A stretch of DNA of 64,000 nucleotides from Micropterus salmoides (lineage: Eukaryota > Chordata > Actinopteri > Centrarchiformes > Centrarchidae), in NCBI RefSeq assembly GCF_014851395.1, contig NW_024040817.1, positions 18,750,519 through 18,814,518 of the forward strand. Reading direction: 5' to 3'. Shown one piece after another: positions 1 through 11,900 of this stretch (the stretch's first letter is position 1; every line of letters begins with the position of its first letter). Under the pieces are notes generated by a model. That model did no database searches, was not told the origin of the DNA, and saw only the letters and a program-made list of their open reading frames with translations. The position numbers were made by a program, and so were the translations under genes.

Positions 1-1540
1 GAGGGTGTGTACTGCGAGGGAAACGCTCTGTTCTGATTTTTCAAAATGTGGAAGAAGAATGCTCTTACTTGTGCAAGACAGATATCTTTCCCCCCACTCC
101 TTATGACCCTGTGTGCACATTCAGCCGCTTCACACTTTCTTGTGAATTAGAACTTACCTGAGAAATGAAGACTGTAGCTAGCTCTGCCTTCTGTTTATAG
201 AGAAAAGACAATATTACCTATTTTATAATATTTGCCTATAAGAATGAGGACTCTTAGAATAATACCTGTATATGCTTCAGTTTGAAAAATATATGTTTAC
301 AGTGCTACTGTTTACATTGTAACTCTGCCTTGTGTCAGTCTTGGCTCTACTGTGAATGTAAGATGAACAAACAAAGAAGAGTCACCATGTGTTCAGCCTC
401 TCTGTTTGTCTTTCTGCTTCACATCTTCTGCTCCTGACTCACATGAGGATCTATTACTGAGTGGGCAACAAGCACCAGGTGGCTGCAATCTAAACTACTT
501 TAAATAAATGCACATTTCGAGACAAATGTAAAGGAGAGAGCGGGTGACAAAGCAGAGCTCAAGTTAGTCTTTACAGCAATACTGAATGGCTAGAGTAAAT
601 CCTATTTTTTGCTGCTTTTTCTTTATCAGCATTAGAATAGCTCACACAACATTTAGGTCAATAATTAAATTAATCTGGGGCCAAGGTTCAAAATTTTTTA
701 TGGAATTAAAGTTCATAAAACTTGTTTGTAATGGACTGTAGCAGAGATACAGTAAGGCTGATAGGTTGCAAGTAATGGCAGGTAGGAGTATAGTGTTACA
801 CTAGGAAGTGGTTGATCAACTGTAAACACACTCGCTGGTCACCTGGCAGGAGCCCGAGGTTGGCCAACACACTAACAGGCTCAAAATGAACCATTGATAC
901 CAGGCCGGTAGCTGGTGAGAGGCACAGGACAGAAAAACAAGATGATACAGACGTCACTAAGCAGACAAAACACCCACACCCACACACATATACACATGCA
1001 CACACAGAGCAACTCGCCAAGGCTGAAGCGACAGTGAGCTTCCGGACAGGCCCAAGCCAAGGCCTCCCTTGCTGATCACAACACAGTTCTGTCTGATAAG
1101 CATCTTGCGCAATATAGAGATGCAAGTTTGCCCTTTTTTTCACCTCCCCATTCCTTTGAAAGTGGATGATTTCGAAATCATTAACAACAGCCATGGGCAG
1201 GTGGTGGGGGGTAGACTGGCAGGCAGAGTAAGGCCAAAGCTGGATATCAGGTCCAACATGTAATACGTACACTGACGCTGAATCACATAAACACAACTTA
1301 ACACACATGAAATGCACTTGAGATTATTCGAGAGTCGCACATGTGTGCAACAGGACACTTCAAACTCTTCAAATACTAACTATGAATGTGACCTTAAACT
1401 TTATTGTCACACTGAAAGACATACTATAACAGAATAAATAACCCTTTTACAAGCATGGTTAGCCTGTTCCAGGTCTTTTATTTTCATGAGAATCTACTGA
1501 CTTGGTATACAACCACACATCAAAATCAGTCTGTAGAGAA

Positions 1541-1597
1541 CACACACCCACATACACACACGTATGCATGCACGCGCGCGCACACACACACACACAG
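1541..1597. repeat. CA/CG simple repeat
   Basis: Irregular CA run with an alternating CGCGCG core at about 1572-1580. Confidence 0.85.
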
Positions 1598-2732
1598 GTT
1601 TCTCACTTCCCTCTTATTCTTTGCAAACAGTGATTTATGCTGAACGGGGATATCCAAGTGACACCACTATCAGGAATTAGAAAGTAAATAAGAAGTCACT
1701 TTCTGCTTTATCGTCATCAATTGATATACCGCAGCAAGGCACATCAGCACAACATTGACACATACCAATACTGTATCCTACTTTAAAGCACATGCGTCCC
1801 TTGATTTACGTTTGTACCTGTGGTCCTGGTATGCGGGACAGATGCTGTAAAATAACTGTTATGACTAGCACTTGACAACAGGTACACTGCCTTTAATGTT
1901 GTTGCATTAAGCAGGGAATTGGGAGGATGAGCGGTCGCTATATTCAGCTTGGTAATCTTCTTGGTTACAGCAAACACGTGACCTGCGAGCACACATACAA
2001 CACTTCTGTAGTTACACATGGAAACATGCAATCTTGCTTAAACACACACAGAAGGAGAGGGGACATCAACAACTTCCTTCTGAGGAGAGAGGACTTATCT
2101 ACTATGTCTTTACCCTTAACACCCTGTCACCTAAGGGTTTAAACTTTGATCGTAAGCCTTTTTTGTAAATGTTTATCCACGGAGTAAACATTTCTCCTGA
2201 TTATGATTAACAGATGTTACTGCTCTTTTACAGATGTTAATAGGAATATAATTTGATCAACTTTCCCATGACTTCATATCTGTTGATGTGATTTTTTCTA
2301 TCTTTTGTATGTTTGTGTTTATTTCCTTGTTTCAGAGATTAATACAAATTTTGGCCCATTGCTAGTTTACTTGGGTATGTCATACAGTATGATTATTTTC
2401 CTTGTTTTTTGTATTTACTATTTTACATCTATCAGTTTCTTTGATCATTGTTACTTTCACAATTTATGTGATTCATGTATTACGTTTTATAAGTGTTTTC
2501 TTCTACTTTTGCACGTTTGATGGAGGCATGTTTTGTGCCCTGCATGGGAGTATCACACACACATATATATCAGCGTTTATATATATATCTTGTTCTGCTT
2601 TGTAATTTTTATTTGATAATGCCTGCGAAGATCCTGCAAAGATTGAAACGTTGCTTTGTTAAATTAAATCAGTACACTGTCTACTGTCTGACCATTGCAC
2701 ATCCAGAGCACATTATGCTGTTATAGGAGGGA

Positions 2733-2736
<4 letters not shown>

Positions 2737-2773
<37 letters not shown>
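2737..2773. repeat. (AC)n microsatellite
   Basis: About 18 uninterrupted AC units. Confidence 0.95.
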
Positions 2774-2776
<3 letters not shown>

Positions 2777-3231
2777 GTAACCTTGCTGGTGTGAAATCCA
2801 GGGATTGTGGCAGGGTTCAGGGTTCTTAGAACACCAGCAACACACAGCAGGTCTGCCAGAGGAACCACAGAAAGTGAGACGCACACACATGCACAGAAAC
2901 ATACACACGCCATGGCAGCGCTGTCAGTGAGTCAGTGTGTGAGTCACACTTCGGCTATGCTGCCTCTCGATTTTATAACAGCCGCCAGCACGGCACTGTA
3001 TTTAATATTCCAAACAACTGTGCTGCAGGACTCTGTGGCACACATGCACATATATTAACATATGCATATATACTGCATTGTACTTGCACACGCACACACA
3101 TATTTCCTTTATTCCTTCCGTTTAATATTTCCTTTGGTCAAATATGCCTCCACAAATAAGACTGAGGGGTTATATTCATACATACAGAAACAACACATTC
3201 ACTTTCATGCCTTTTCGCCTTCATTCGAACA

Positions 3232-3232
<1 letters not shown>

Positions 3233-3281
<49 letters not shown>
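3233..3281. repeat. (AC)n microsatellite
   Basis: About 24 uninterrupted AC units. Confidence 0.95.
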
Positions 3282-3282
<1 letters not shown>

Positions 3283-5475
3283 TTACACTCTCTTCATTGG
3301 GGACGTCTGCAGATGAGTCAAAAGGGGAGAGGAGGGAATCCTTACCTCTGTGTGTGTCAGATCTATAGAAAAACCAATCACAGAATTCTGCACCACAGAT
3401 TTGACTTTAGTAGAATTGACTTACGAATCATTCCCCTATACATTCTAACATTCTTAGTTTTCAGCTTTAGGAGGAGGACAGTATGGAAAGGTCTGTGCTT
3501 ATGTTTGACTGTCTTTAAATCTGTATAAGACCGTGGGGTGCAATATTGAATCTCCACCTGTTTCATAATGCTAAGCTGGCGACACAAAACATTGGCTCTC
3601 ACTAACACTGATGTGGTGGATGCCAGGTATGGATCAAAAGGACTGAAGCACCTGCATGCACTGCTAGAATCAACCCAGGCTTGGTCATTTTACATTGTGC
3701 TTTGCATACAAAAGCTGCGCTCTCATGAGGGTGGAGGCCAAAATGATTCAGTCAGGCTTTTAAATGCAAAAAATACATTACAAAATCAGGATGTTATTGT
3801 CTTGTGGTTCAAAGCTCAGTTTTGTGAGTTTAAAAATGCAATCAGTCTGCTTCTCCAGAGCAGTAACTGATAACAGACAGCACACACACTCACTGCAGCT
3901 ACCTACAGGTCGAAAAGAACACAATGTCTCCATGTCACAGTTTCCCAAATTAAACAGTCCAGGTAAGAAAACTTTTAAACATTACCCTCTGGTGGCGGCC
4001 TAGGGGAAGTGAACAACTTTAGTAACCGTGCCAGCATTTCAAAGGAAAGGGTTTCTCAATCCCAGGAAAAAAAAAGCATTAGTCTAGTCATTTGTTTGCA
4101 TTTCACATTTATCGTGGGGATTCCAGGTGCAAATAGTTGCATCTATTGGTGGTTATGGAAGACATCTGCAGAACTATATTTGAAGAAACAATTCAGTTTG
4201 CTGTTCAAAGGAAAAAAATCTGTGGCACACGGGAAGGCTCCTGGCAATGTTAAGATCAGTGGCATAAGGCTCAAGGGAAAGGCAGCTGCTTGAGGCTGTG
4301 CAGTGGTTGATGCGTGCCGTGGGTGATGGATTTGATAGGAGTGGCATGACGCTGAGGGGCAATGAGTCAGAGTCAGTGATAAGGACCCAGGGTTATGACT
4401 GACCTCTCTCAACTGTCCCTCTTTTCTTCTATACGCCTCCTCCTTTCCCTTCACATCTGGTTCTTTGCCTGGGTATCCTTGTTTGTTTTTCAGCCTTCGT
4501 CTATGACTCATAACTGAATTTTGCCTCCTTTTGTACCTTTGACTCTTGGCTAACACAAAGATCAGTCTTTCTTTTACCACTTGCCTCACATGATCCTTTC
4601 TTTTTGATCCTTTCAGACCGTTTTCTCTCGCCGGGCGCCATCCATTCTTTCACTCCGTGATCAAGGAGTGGGGCCTTTAGGTTTATCTGTGATTGGAAAA
4701 GCTCTCTGACTCACACTCTTTATAGGGGATGACTCATTGCAACACAGGCCATTCAAATCCACAGTGCACCAAAGTAAAACTGGTGTGTGTGTGGCTGTGT
4801 TTGCATACACATTAACCTTTATATGCATTAAGGTGTTGTTGCGCAGAGGGCTGATGACACACTACCTACGCAGCTTTTATCCCACAGTCACTGAGATAAT
4901 CGGTGTTGTTGTAAGGGAGGGTTTGGTAGCCCTTACATTTGTTATATTAAAAAAAAATTAAAATCTTCTTGTTGCTTGGACACCGGCTCCATCAATTCAG
5001 TTTGTGCATGTGCATATATTGTTTCTTTGTCAAGCGCATAATGATATAAACCTATAATATGTTTTTGTGCACGAGCCCCGGGGCACAAAAGTATTCATTA
5101 TGACATGGGTCGTGGGAATGATGAATGTGTTGAGTGACTCATGAAAGAGAGACATAGGAGCCATCCGTCGAAAGTGGCAGACAACACATACTGTAACACA
5201 CACACACACACATATATCCTGATAAGCACAGTGTAGTGCAAAATGTCCCCGGCTTCATTTGTACCACTTTTGCATGTCTGTGGAAGAGATGAGTCACTTT
5301 CAACTGCAGTCGTCACGTAACTACTGTCACTTAGACTGATTCACACTCTGAATTTCTAAAATAACAATCAACCTCTCTGCTGGCATTTCTATGCAAAGTG
5401 ACTGAGGGTACACCATGTACTTATTATAGAATGGCTATTCACTGGAACAATGCAAAATGTGAAAAGGGATTTCTT

Positions 5476-5481
5476 TTTATT
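5476..5481 (-). terminator. candidate cibar1 polyadenylation signals
   Basis: AATAAA reads on the minus strand at 5476-5481, about 320 nt past the stop codon. A closer variant, ATTAAA, lies at 5747-5752. Either could end the mRNA. No transcript evidence is available, so the 3' UTR length is unknown. Confidence 0.35.
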
Positions 5482-5801
5482 CATAAAGATGAATAACAGT
5501 TAATTCCAGTGAAACTGAATTTGTAATGTGCATTTTGGCATTATGTGTTATATAAAAATATAGATAAGAGTGACTGGCTGGAATATCAAAGACAAACGTT
5601 AGTAAAGAACAACATGTTCTCTACTTACAAAGGCATCACACAACTACAATACACTTGCACTACAATACTGCTCAGACCACACCGTGTGAGGTGATTTTGG
5701 CAATGGCAGCTTTTCTTTCACAAGATTATAAAACAACAATGCACCTTTTAATATCCTTTTTGTTCCATAAAGACAAACACACACACACAAACACAAAAAA
5801 G

Positions 5802-5924
5802 CTAATTGTCATCATCTGTGTCCTCTTCGTCTTCGTCATCCTCCTCTTCAGATTCTTCGTCCTCTTCGTCATCCTCTCCTTCTTCCTCCTCTCTTCTTGT
5901 CTGCCGACTGCAAGCTCTTTGCTG
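5802..5924 (-). CDS. cibar1: cibar1 terminal coding exon 8 (acidic tail)
   Basis: Acceptor TTGTCACAG is followed in phase by CAG CAA AGA. It encodes residues 259-298 and ends DTDDDN-TAG at 5804-5802. After a short basic stretch (QQRACSRQTRR) the tail is almost all Glu and Asp. Human CIBAR1 also ends in a Gln/Asp/Glu-rich segment. The acceptor is a tandem NAGNAG, so an isoform starting at 5921 would lack one Gln. Confidence 0.9.
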   Translation of the reverse strand, partial: QQRACSRQTRREEEEGEDDEEDEESEEEDDEDEEDTDDDN

Positions 5925-8900
5925 CTGTGACAACAAGTAAACAAACAGTCACTACGCAACTAAAACACTTAGCAGGTAGTCATTAAGCACAATTGGTGCT
6001 TCTGCAGTCGGTTTGCTCCAGAACATTTCTCTTTCACCAGGGTTGCAGTTAAGAGGAGAGACAATACTGATGCAGGTGTGAACACACCCTGATATGCACT
6101 AGAGCTGCAACGATTAGTCGATTATTCAATTAGTTGGTTGAAAGAATATTAAATCGACAACTACTTTGATAATCGATTAAGCGTTTCAGTAATTTTTTAG
6201 GCAAAAATGTGAAAAATTAGCTGGTTTCATCTTTTAAATTGAGGAATTGCTGCTATTCTTGGTCATTTATGATAGAAAATGAAGAGTCTTTGGGTTTTGG
6301 ACTGTTGGTTGGACCAAAGAAGCAATTTGAAGACGTCACTTTGGGCTCTGGCAAATTGTGATGAGCATTATTCACAATTTCTTGACATTTTATAGACTTA
6401 ATAAGTCGATTAATCATGAAAATAGTCTACAGATTAGTTGATAATGAAAATAGTTGCAGCCCTATTATGCACTGACACAAAATTGCTCGTGTTACATTTG
6501 TCCATTTTTGTAGTATCAATATGAACAGAAATAGATCCCAAGTTGAAGAAATGCCAAGCATGTGTATAATCTAAGACTTTCTCTATGACCATTGTCATGA
6601 GAGTGAGCATTGTCAGTTGTCCTCTGGAGTTTTATCCAGTATGCAAACAGGGTCTGCAATCTACTTTTCTAGCTGTGTACCTGACTGCATGTGTGTTTTT
6701 TGTTTATCAGTGATTGCAGTTTCCCACAGATAAAAACAATCCAAATATGGAAGCAAAGTTTGATCTCAAGTTGTGATGCAAGACACATTTAAGGCAATCT
6801 GCCTCGGCAAGCTACAATCTGAACATCTCTAGATACAATATAGGACGTCTGAACACACCCAGCGGCCTAAAGAATAAAGATCTTCAAAGGATATTAAAAG
6901 TGGTACTCCTCTTTTAGTGGGAAAATAAAGACGTGTCCAGACATTTTACGAACAGATCCTTTAAATTCACATGTTAGTGCAGTTCAGCTGTTAAGATGCT
7001 GGTGTAAACTGAATGTAGGAGGAAATGCATGATGTTACCGGCATGCAATGACTGAATGAATGTTGAAGTGATGCTGCGCTTAAACACACGCACAACTGAT
7101 AAGACTCAGAGTAGTCGAGCACACAGCCTCTACTGGTACGAGGAAGACAACTGGGTTTGAAAAATAATTTTGTAATCATCATCACGACAAAGCTTTTGCA
7201 ACTGTCAAAGTCAAAGATAAAAAGCAATGCCATAACAGACACTTGATCAAACAGGGATCTCCTTGGAGAAATTCCAGTTTTTGTAATACAGCATCTATGC
7301 ACCATCTATATCTTACCTGTAAAGTCCCTGATGTACTCAGGAAGGATCCAGTCCGATCGAGGGAGGTTTTGGAATTAGCTCGCACTATGTCTAAGCGTGA
7401 CTGGTAGTCTGGGGGGTGCAGAGAACTCCTGAACACCTGCCAAAGACAGTAGGTGCTATATTTTTCCAAAGATAAACAGGAGAATAGAAGCAATGCCTAC
7501 ACACACCCATCGGTAATATTTGTGTGCACTGAACAGACTGCAAGATAATATTTTATTTAACACACTGTAGAGTCTCCAGGAGCAAAAAACACACAACTTG
7601 AATCGTTCCTTGGTCACACATAAACAAAGCAGCTCAGAAGGTATGCCTCTGATAACACACCAAAACTTCCATTTAAACCACACTGATAGTTTAAATGAAC
7701 AAATAAATTCCGCAAGAGCTCTTGATCAGGATTATCTTCATGCCTGTCATTGTGCCTTTTACAGATGATTTAGTCTCCCATGATTTGTTCTATGAGTCAT
7801 TGAAAAACAGCCTCGTCTGGGTGAGGAGTTTCGCTTCAATATGAATAGAAGGGAGATGATTCAGTGCACAAAACACACAGATGAGATGGCAAGGGGTGGA
7901 GATAAATAGCACAAGGGCATCTGCAGGACGAACCTCGCTGTCTTGAATATCATTGATCTGTTCTTTTCTCACTACAGGCTTTGTCTCTCAAAAAAGTTGG
8001 GCAAACCTCTCAATCTGAATTGTAAACAGGAGAAAGTAGCTAGCATGACTCTGAATTGTGCCTAAGCCCGCCAGTTACTTCAAATTCACCACATCAGTTA
8101 ACAAGTGTGGACTATGTATGTATGAGCAATGAGTCGATGAGTAATGGGAGTTACAACTATGATAGCGTAGACCTGTTAAATGTAACTGTCAGGTTAATCA
8201 AATGCACTGCAAAAGCACGGTCACATTGAAATATAAATCATGTATTTATCAGTGACACGCCAATCATTGCGTCCGGTCAATACTTACACATCAGTCTACA
8301 TTGATGAACTCTGATGCACAGACACACCTTTGGCAGGCTAATTATAACAACTGGACCATGGTTACCCTTGAGCACAGCCTACCTCCAGGTCCTCCTCCTC
8401 GTCCACACTTTGAATGCTCTGGTAGGCCAAGGTGTACACCTCCAAGGCTTTGGCATGGAACGACATCTCCACTGTCACAAACTCACCAAAGATTTTCTAT
8501 TAATGGGAAAGGCAGGGATAAGATTTCAGCTCTGACTAGGCTCTGTGACCACAAGACATGATAAAAAAAGAATTCTGAAATGACAAAACCAGAATAGTTT
8601 CAAAACAGCTGAAGGGGGATTAAGGGAAGTGTCAAAAAAGACCCTTCAAATCATTACTCTCTGGTTTTACTTCAATTTCCACCCACTGCTTCAACAGATG
8701 TAACTTTCCCGCCACTCATAGCGGCCCACCTTGATGTCCCGGATCTTCTGCTTCTCAAACTCGTCTATGGTCTCTTCCAGCTGCCTGGTTGTCCGTGTGG
8801 CATCCATGGTGGCTCTCTGGAGCTCACTTTCTGCCTGAGAACAAATTAATAAACAACATACTACAAAACATATCTGACCAACACGAGAGGTTACGGCTAA

Positions 8901-11900
8901 AGTGTTTGAGTAAAGAATCGCTGTGTCACAATACAATTTAAAACATAGAAATTTAAAAGGATCCCTTTGTTCTGGTTGATTTAATCATTCCAAAAATGGG
9001 TAATTGATACCTGAATTAGTAGTTTTTGACAATGCACAAAACTACTTTTATTGATATGAAACACAAGATATCGAACCACATCTGCAGTACCAAAAGTTTC
9101 AGGCCTGAAGTCCCAGACCCGCCTGTGCCACCTATCACCAAGAGCTCTTCAGATATTGACATGCTTCTACAGGAAAGAGAAAGTAATAGCCTCTGCAAAT
9201 TTGACACTTGTGTCTCATGCATGCATGTAATTTAACACCTATTTTACACACTACACACACGCACGATGGCGCACACACACAAAACAGGAGCCATGTAATA
9301 TAAGCTGCTCCTGTTACTTTCGTTTTCTATAGGTGCTGCTGTGTAGAACCGATGTGAAAATGACTAAACATCTTCTTCTTGTGGAGAAACATCCCCAGTG
9401 AGGAGATGCACAAATTACATGGGACGCACCTGGGACTGATGGCTTGGTCAAGGAAACACCAAAAAAAATTAGCCTGCTGTCTGTGTTATTCTACTCCTGC
9501 AAGTAGATCCTGATCTAAACCCTGGGTCCAATTTTTTTTAAACAGGTGGATGTAAAGATACTGTAGAGTAAACCTCTTCCAACAAGATAAACATTCAAAA
9601 TGAATCTACATTTATTTTTTTGTTACAACATGAAATAATTTCAATATCCAAGAAGAAATTAAACTGTACCCAAGCTGTCACCTGCACTAAAAACTATGTG
9701 GGTGGTTGTTGTAACATGAAAAGTCTTTTGTCTGTTTGTTATTACAGAGTTTCAGAAACAAAGCAAGGATACAATGATCTGCCTGTCTGAGGGGTTTCTC
9801 TGTCTGGTCCTCTCAAGCTGAGCCATCTGTTTGGCTTCTCTGTCTCTGGCACTCTGAGTTGTCTTCAGATCCTCCTGCATGGATGCACGAGCACACAATG
9901 ACACAGTAGTCCAACAATGATAGATTAAACATTTGTATTTAATTCTAAAAGGACATAATCTTACAAATATTTGGTGTAGCTCAGTGTTTGCCAGATCAAC
10001 ACCTCGACTACACCCTGTTGTGCAGGTTTTTGTGTCTTCTGTACTGTGGCACAGTCGGTAATTTTAAAGGAATGATTTATTGTTTTAGCACTGACAGAAA
10101 ATTCAATTTAGCCATGTTCACTTTTTTTCATGATTAAATAACTTAATTTAGTCAGATTTATTTAAGTGTTGGCATGCTCACTCTGTGTGTATAACAAATG
10201 ACTCATCAGACAGGACAACACGAGATAACATGAGTAATTTGATCATTTACGGCAACACTGTATGAGAAAGACTCCAAACGTCACAAAGAAACAATGTATT
10301 TGATATATATTTTTTGCCAGAAATGGTACTTTAAATCTGGTTAAAAGAAGATGCTGAGGAGGATTTACTGACAATGGCACAAAGAAAAGCTGACGTGCTA
10401 GTGGGATATTATCATCAAATCAATCCTGCCCTCATGTGGCCATGCAGTGGTAATAACACTAAGACGCAATCGCACTGGGTCCTAATCTGCCTCTTAAACT
10501 GCTCATTCTGGTGACACAACTGCTGCATCCTTGTAGGCCAGAGCACATTTAATCTTGAAATGTGTACTACAAAAAACTGCAGTAATTTAGATGGACTATT
10601 GTGAGAGGGGCCATGGGGATGTAAACAATTTCACCATCTTTGAGGGACTTTGTCAATTTCCTGTTGACATTTTAAGTCACTTTTAGCTGGTGCAACAGTT
10701 GCTGTGTTTCTCTGTAACTAAATGTGAGATCTTAACAAGCAAGAAAAGTACTGTCAGTGCCCAGATAAATTACACAAAAGTTAAATAGTAAAATTTTTTC
10801 TCAATGTAATAGCTTTACTATAATTGTCACTGGAACATAGATTAAGATTAGGCATTTGGCTCACGTGGGATCAGTGTAGATGTCAACATGGCTGCGGCTC
10901 AAAGCATCACTTACCCTTTTACGTTTCACTACAGCTCCATAGCTTTTTAATGGCTCTATGACTTTGGCTTCAAGTCTTTCCACCTGTAAGGTAAATAACC
11001 TCGAGTTTGTATCTATTCTACCTAACAATAAATTTAGACAATGGCTGTAAAGATGAAATTATGAATTAAATCAAAGCAGCAGGAATTAAAAATCCTATTG
11101 TTTTACCTCAGCTTGGCGGTAGTCTTCAATCTTGGCCAGGTGGTCAGCAAACTGCTTCATACCCCTCTTCAGGTTTGGTGTTTCTGTGTCTGCATAAATG
11201 CCGATTTCCCGAACCAGCAGATCTGCCTTGTCTCGTAGTCTGGCTGTTTTACGGACGTAAGCAGCAAACATTTGGCACATCTCTCCAAAATGTTTCTCCA
11301 CATTGGTGATGTTTTCTTGGATCTTTCTTGTCTGGCTGTCCCTGTAGAGGGTGAAGGACAAAATTGAGAGTAGTAATCAAATAATGTTTAGGGACAGAAA
11401 AGTGAATTTGTTTCACACATTTGTCCAGGGAAGATATTCTACATTAGTCACATTACTCACATGTAGGGCTGCAACTAACAATTATTTTCATTGTAGAGTA
11501 ATCTGTCGATTATTTTCTTGATTAATCAATTAGTTGTTTGGTTTATAAAATGTCAGAAAATGGTGACAAATTTTGAACAGTGTTTCCCAAATCCCAAGAA
11601 AATGTCTTGTTTTTCTTGATTTTCAGCTTACTGTCAAGAAAGCAGATAATATTTGGTTTTACGTTTTAGCTTGGAATGTGATAATTTTGTTTTCTTAAAT
11701 TACTCTAAAATTACTAATCGATTATCAGTTAATTGTTGCCAACTAATAAAGTAATCGTTGCAGCCCTAGTCATATGAATTTTCTAACTACATCAAACATA
11801 TGTGTAGCAGGCCATCGATAATCAAAACATCTTGTGGATGTAGTTTACAGGGTTTTGCTTTAAAATTTACTTCCTAAAGTCTCAAGTTATATTATCATTG

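Larger units (their letters stand above)
1..5475. other. intergenic flank beyond the cibar1 3' end
   Basis: No exon that I can support. Plus-strand AATAAA words at 503-508 and 1433-1438 could be a neighbouring gene's polyadenylation sites, but nothing upstream shows a coding frame. The 173-codon frame at 796-1317 has no recognisable domain and runs over CA-rich sequence. Three CA arrays are listed separately. Confidence 0.45.

Noticed and set aside
796..1317. 173-codon minus-strand open frame
   Set aside because: Cysteine- and valine-rich translation comes from CA/TG-rich DNA. No domain, no conserved splice context, and overlapping frames are also open.
9016..9235. Exon-like stretch in cibar1 intron 4 (Pro-rich plus-strand frame with VPDPPVPPITKSSSDIDML)
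   Set aside because: A TTTCAG precedes it on the plus strand, but no proper donor follows and I recognise no protein. The same DNA is open on the minus strand.
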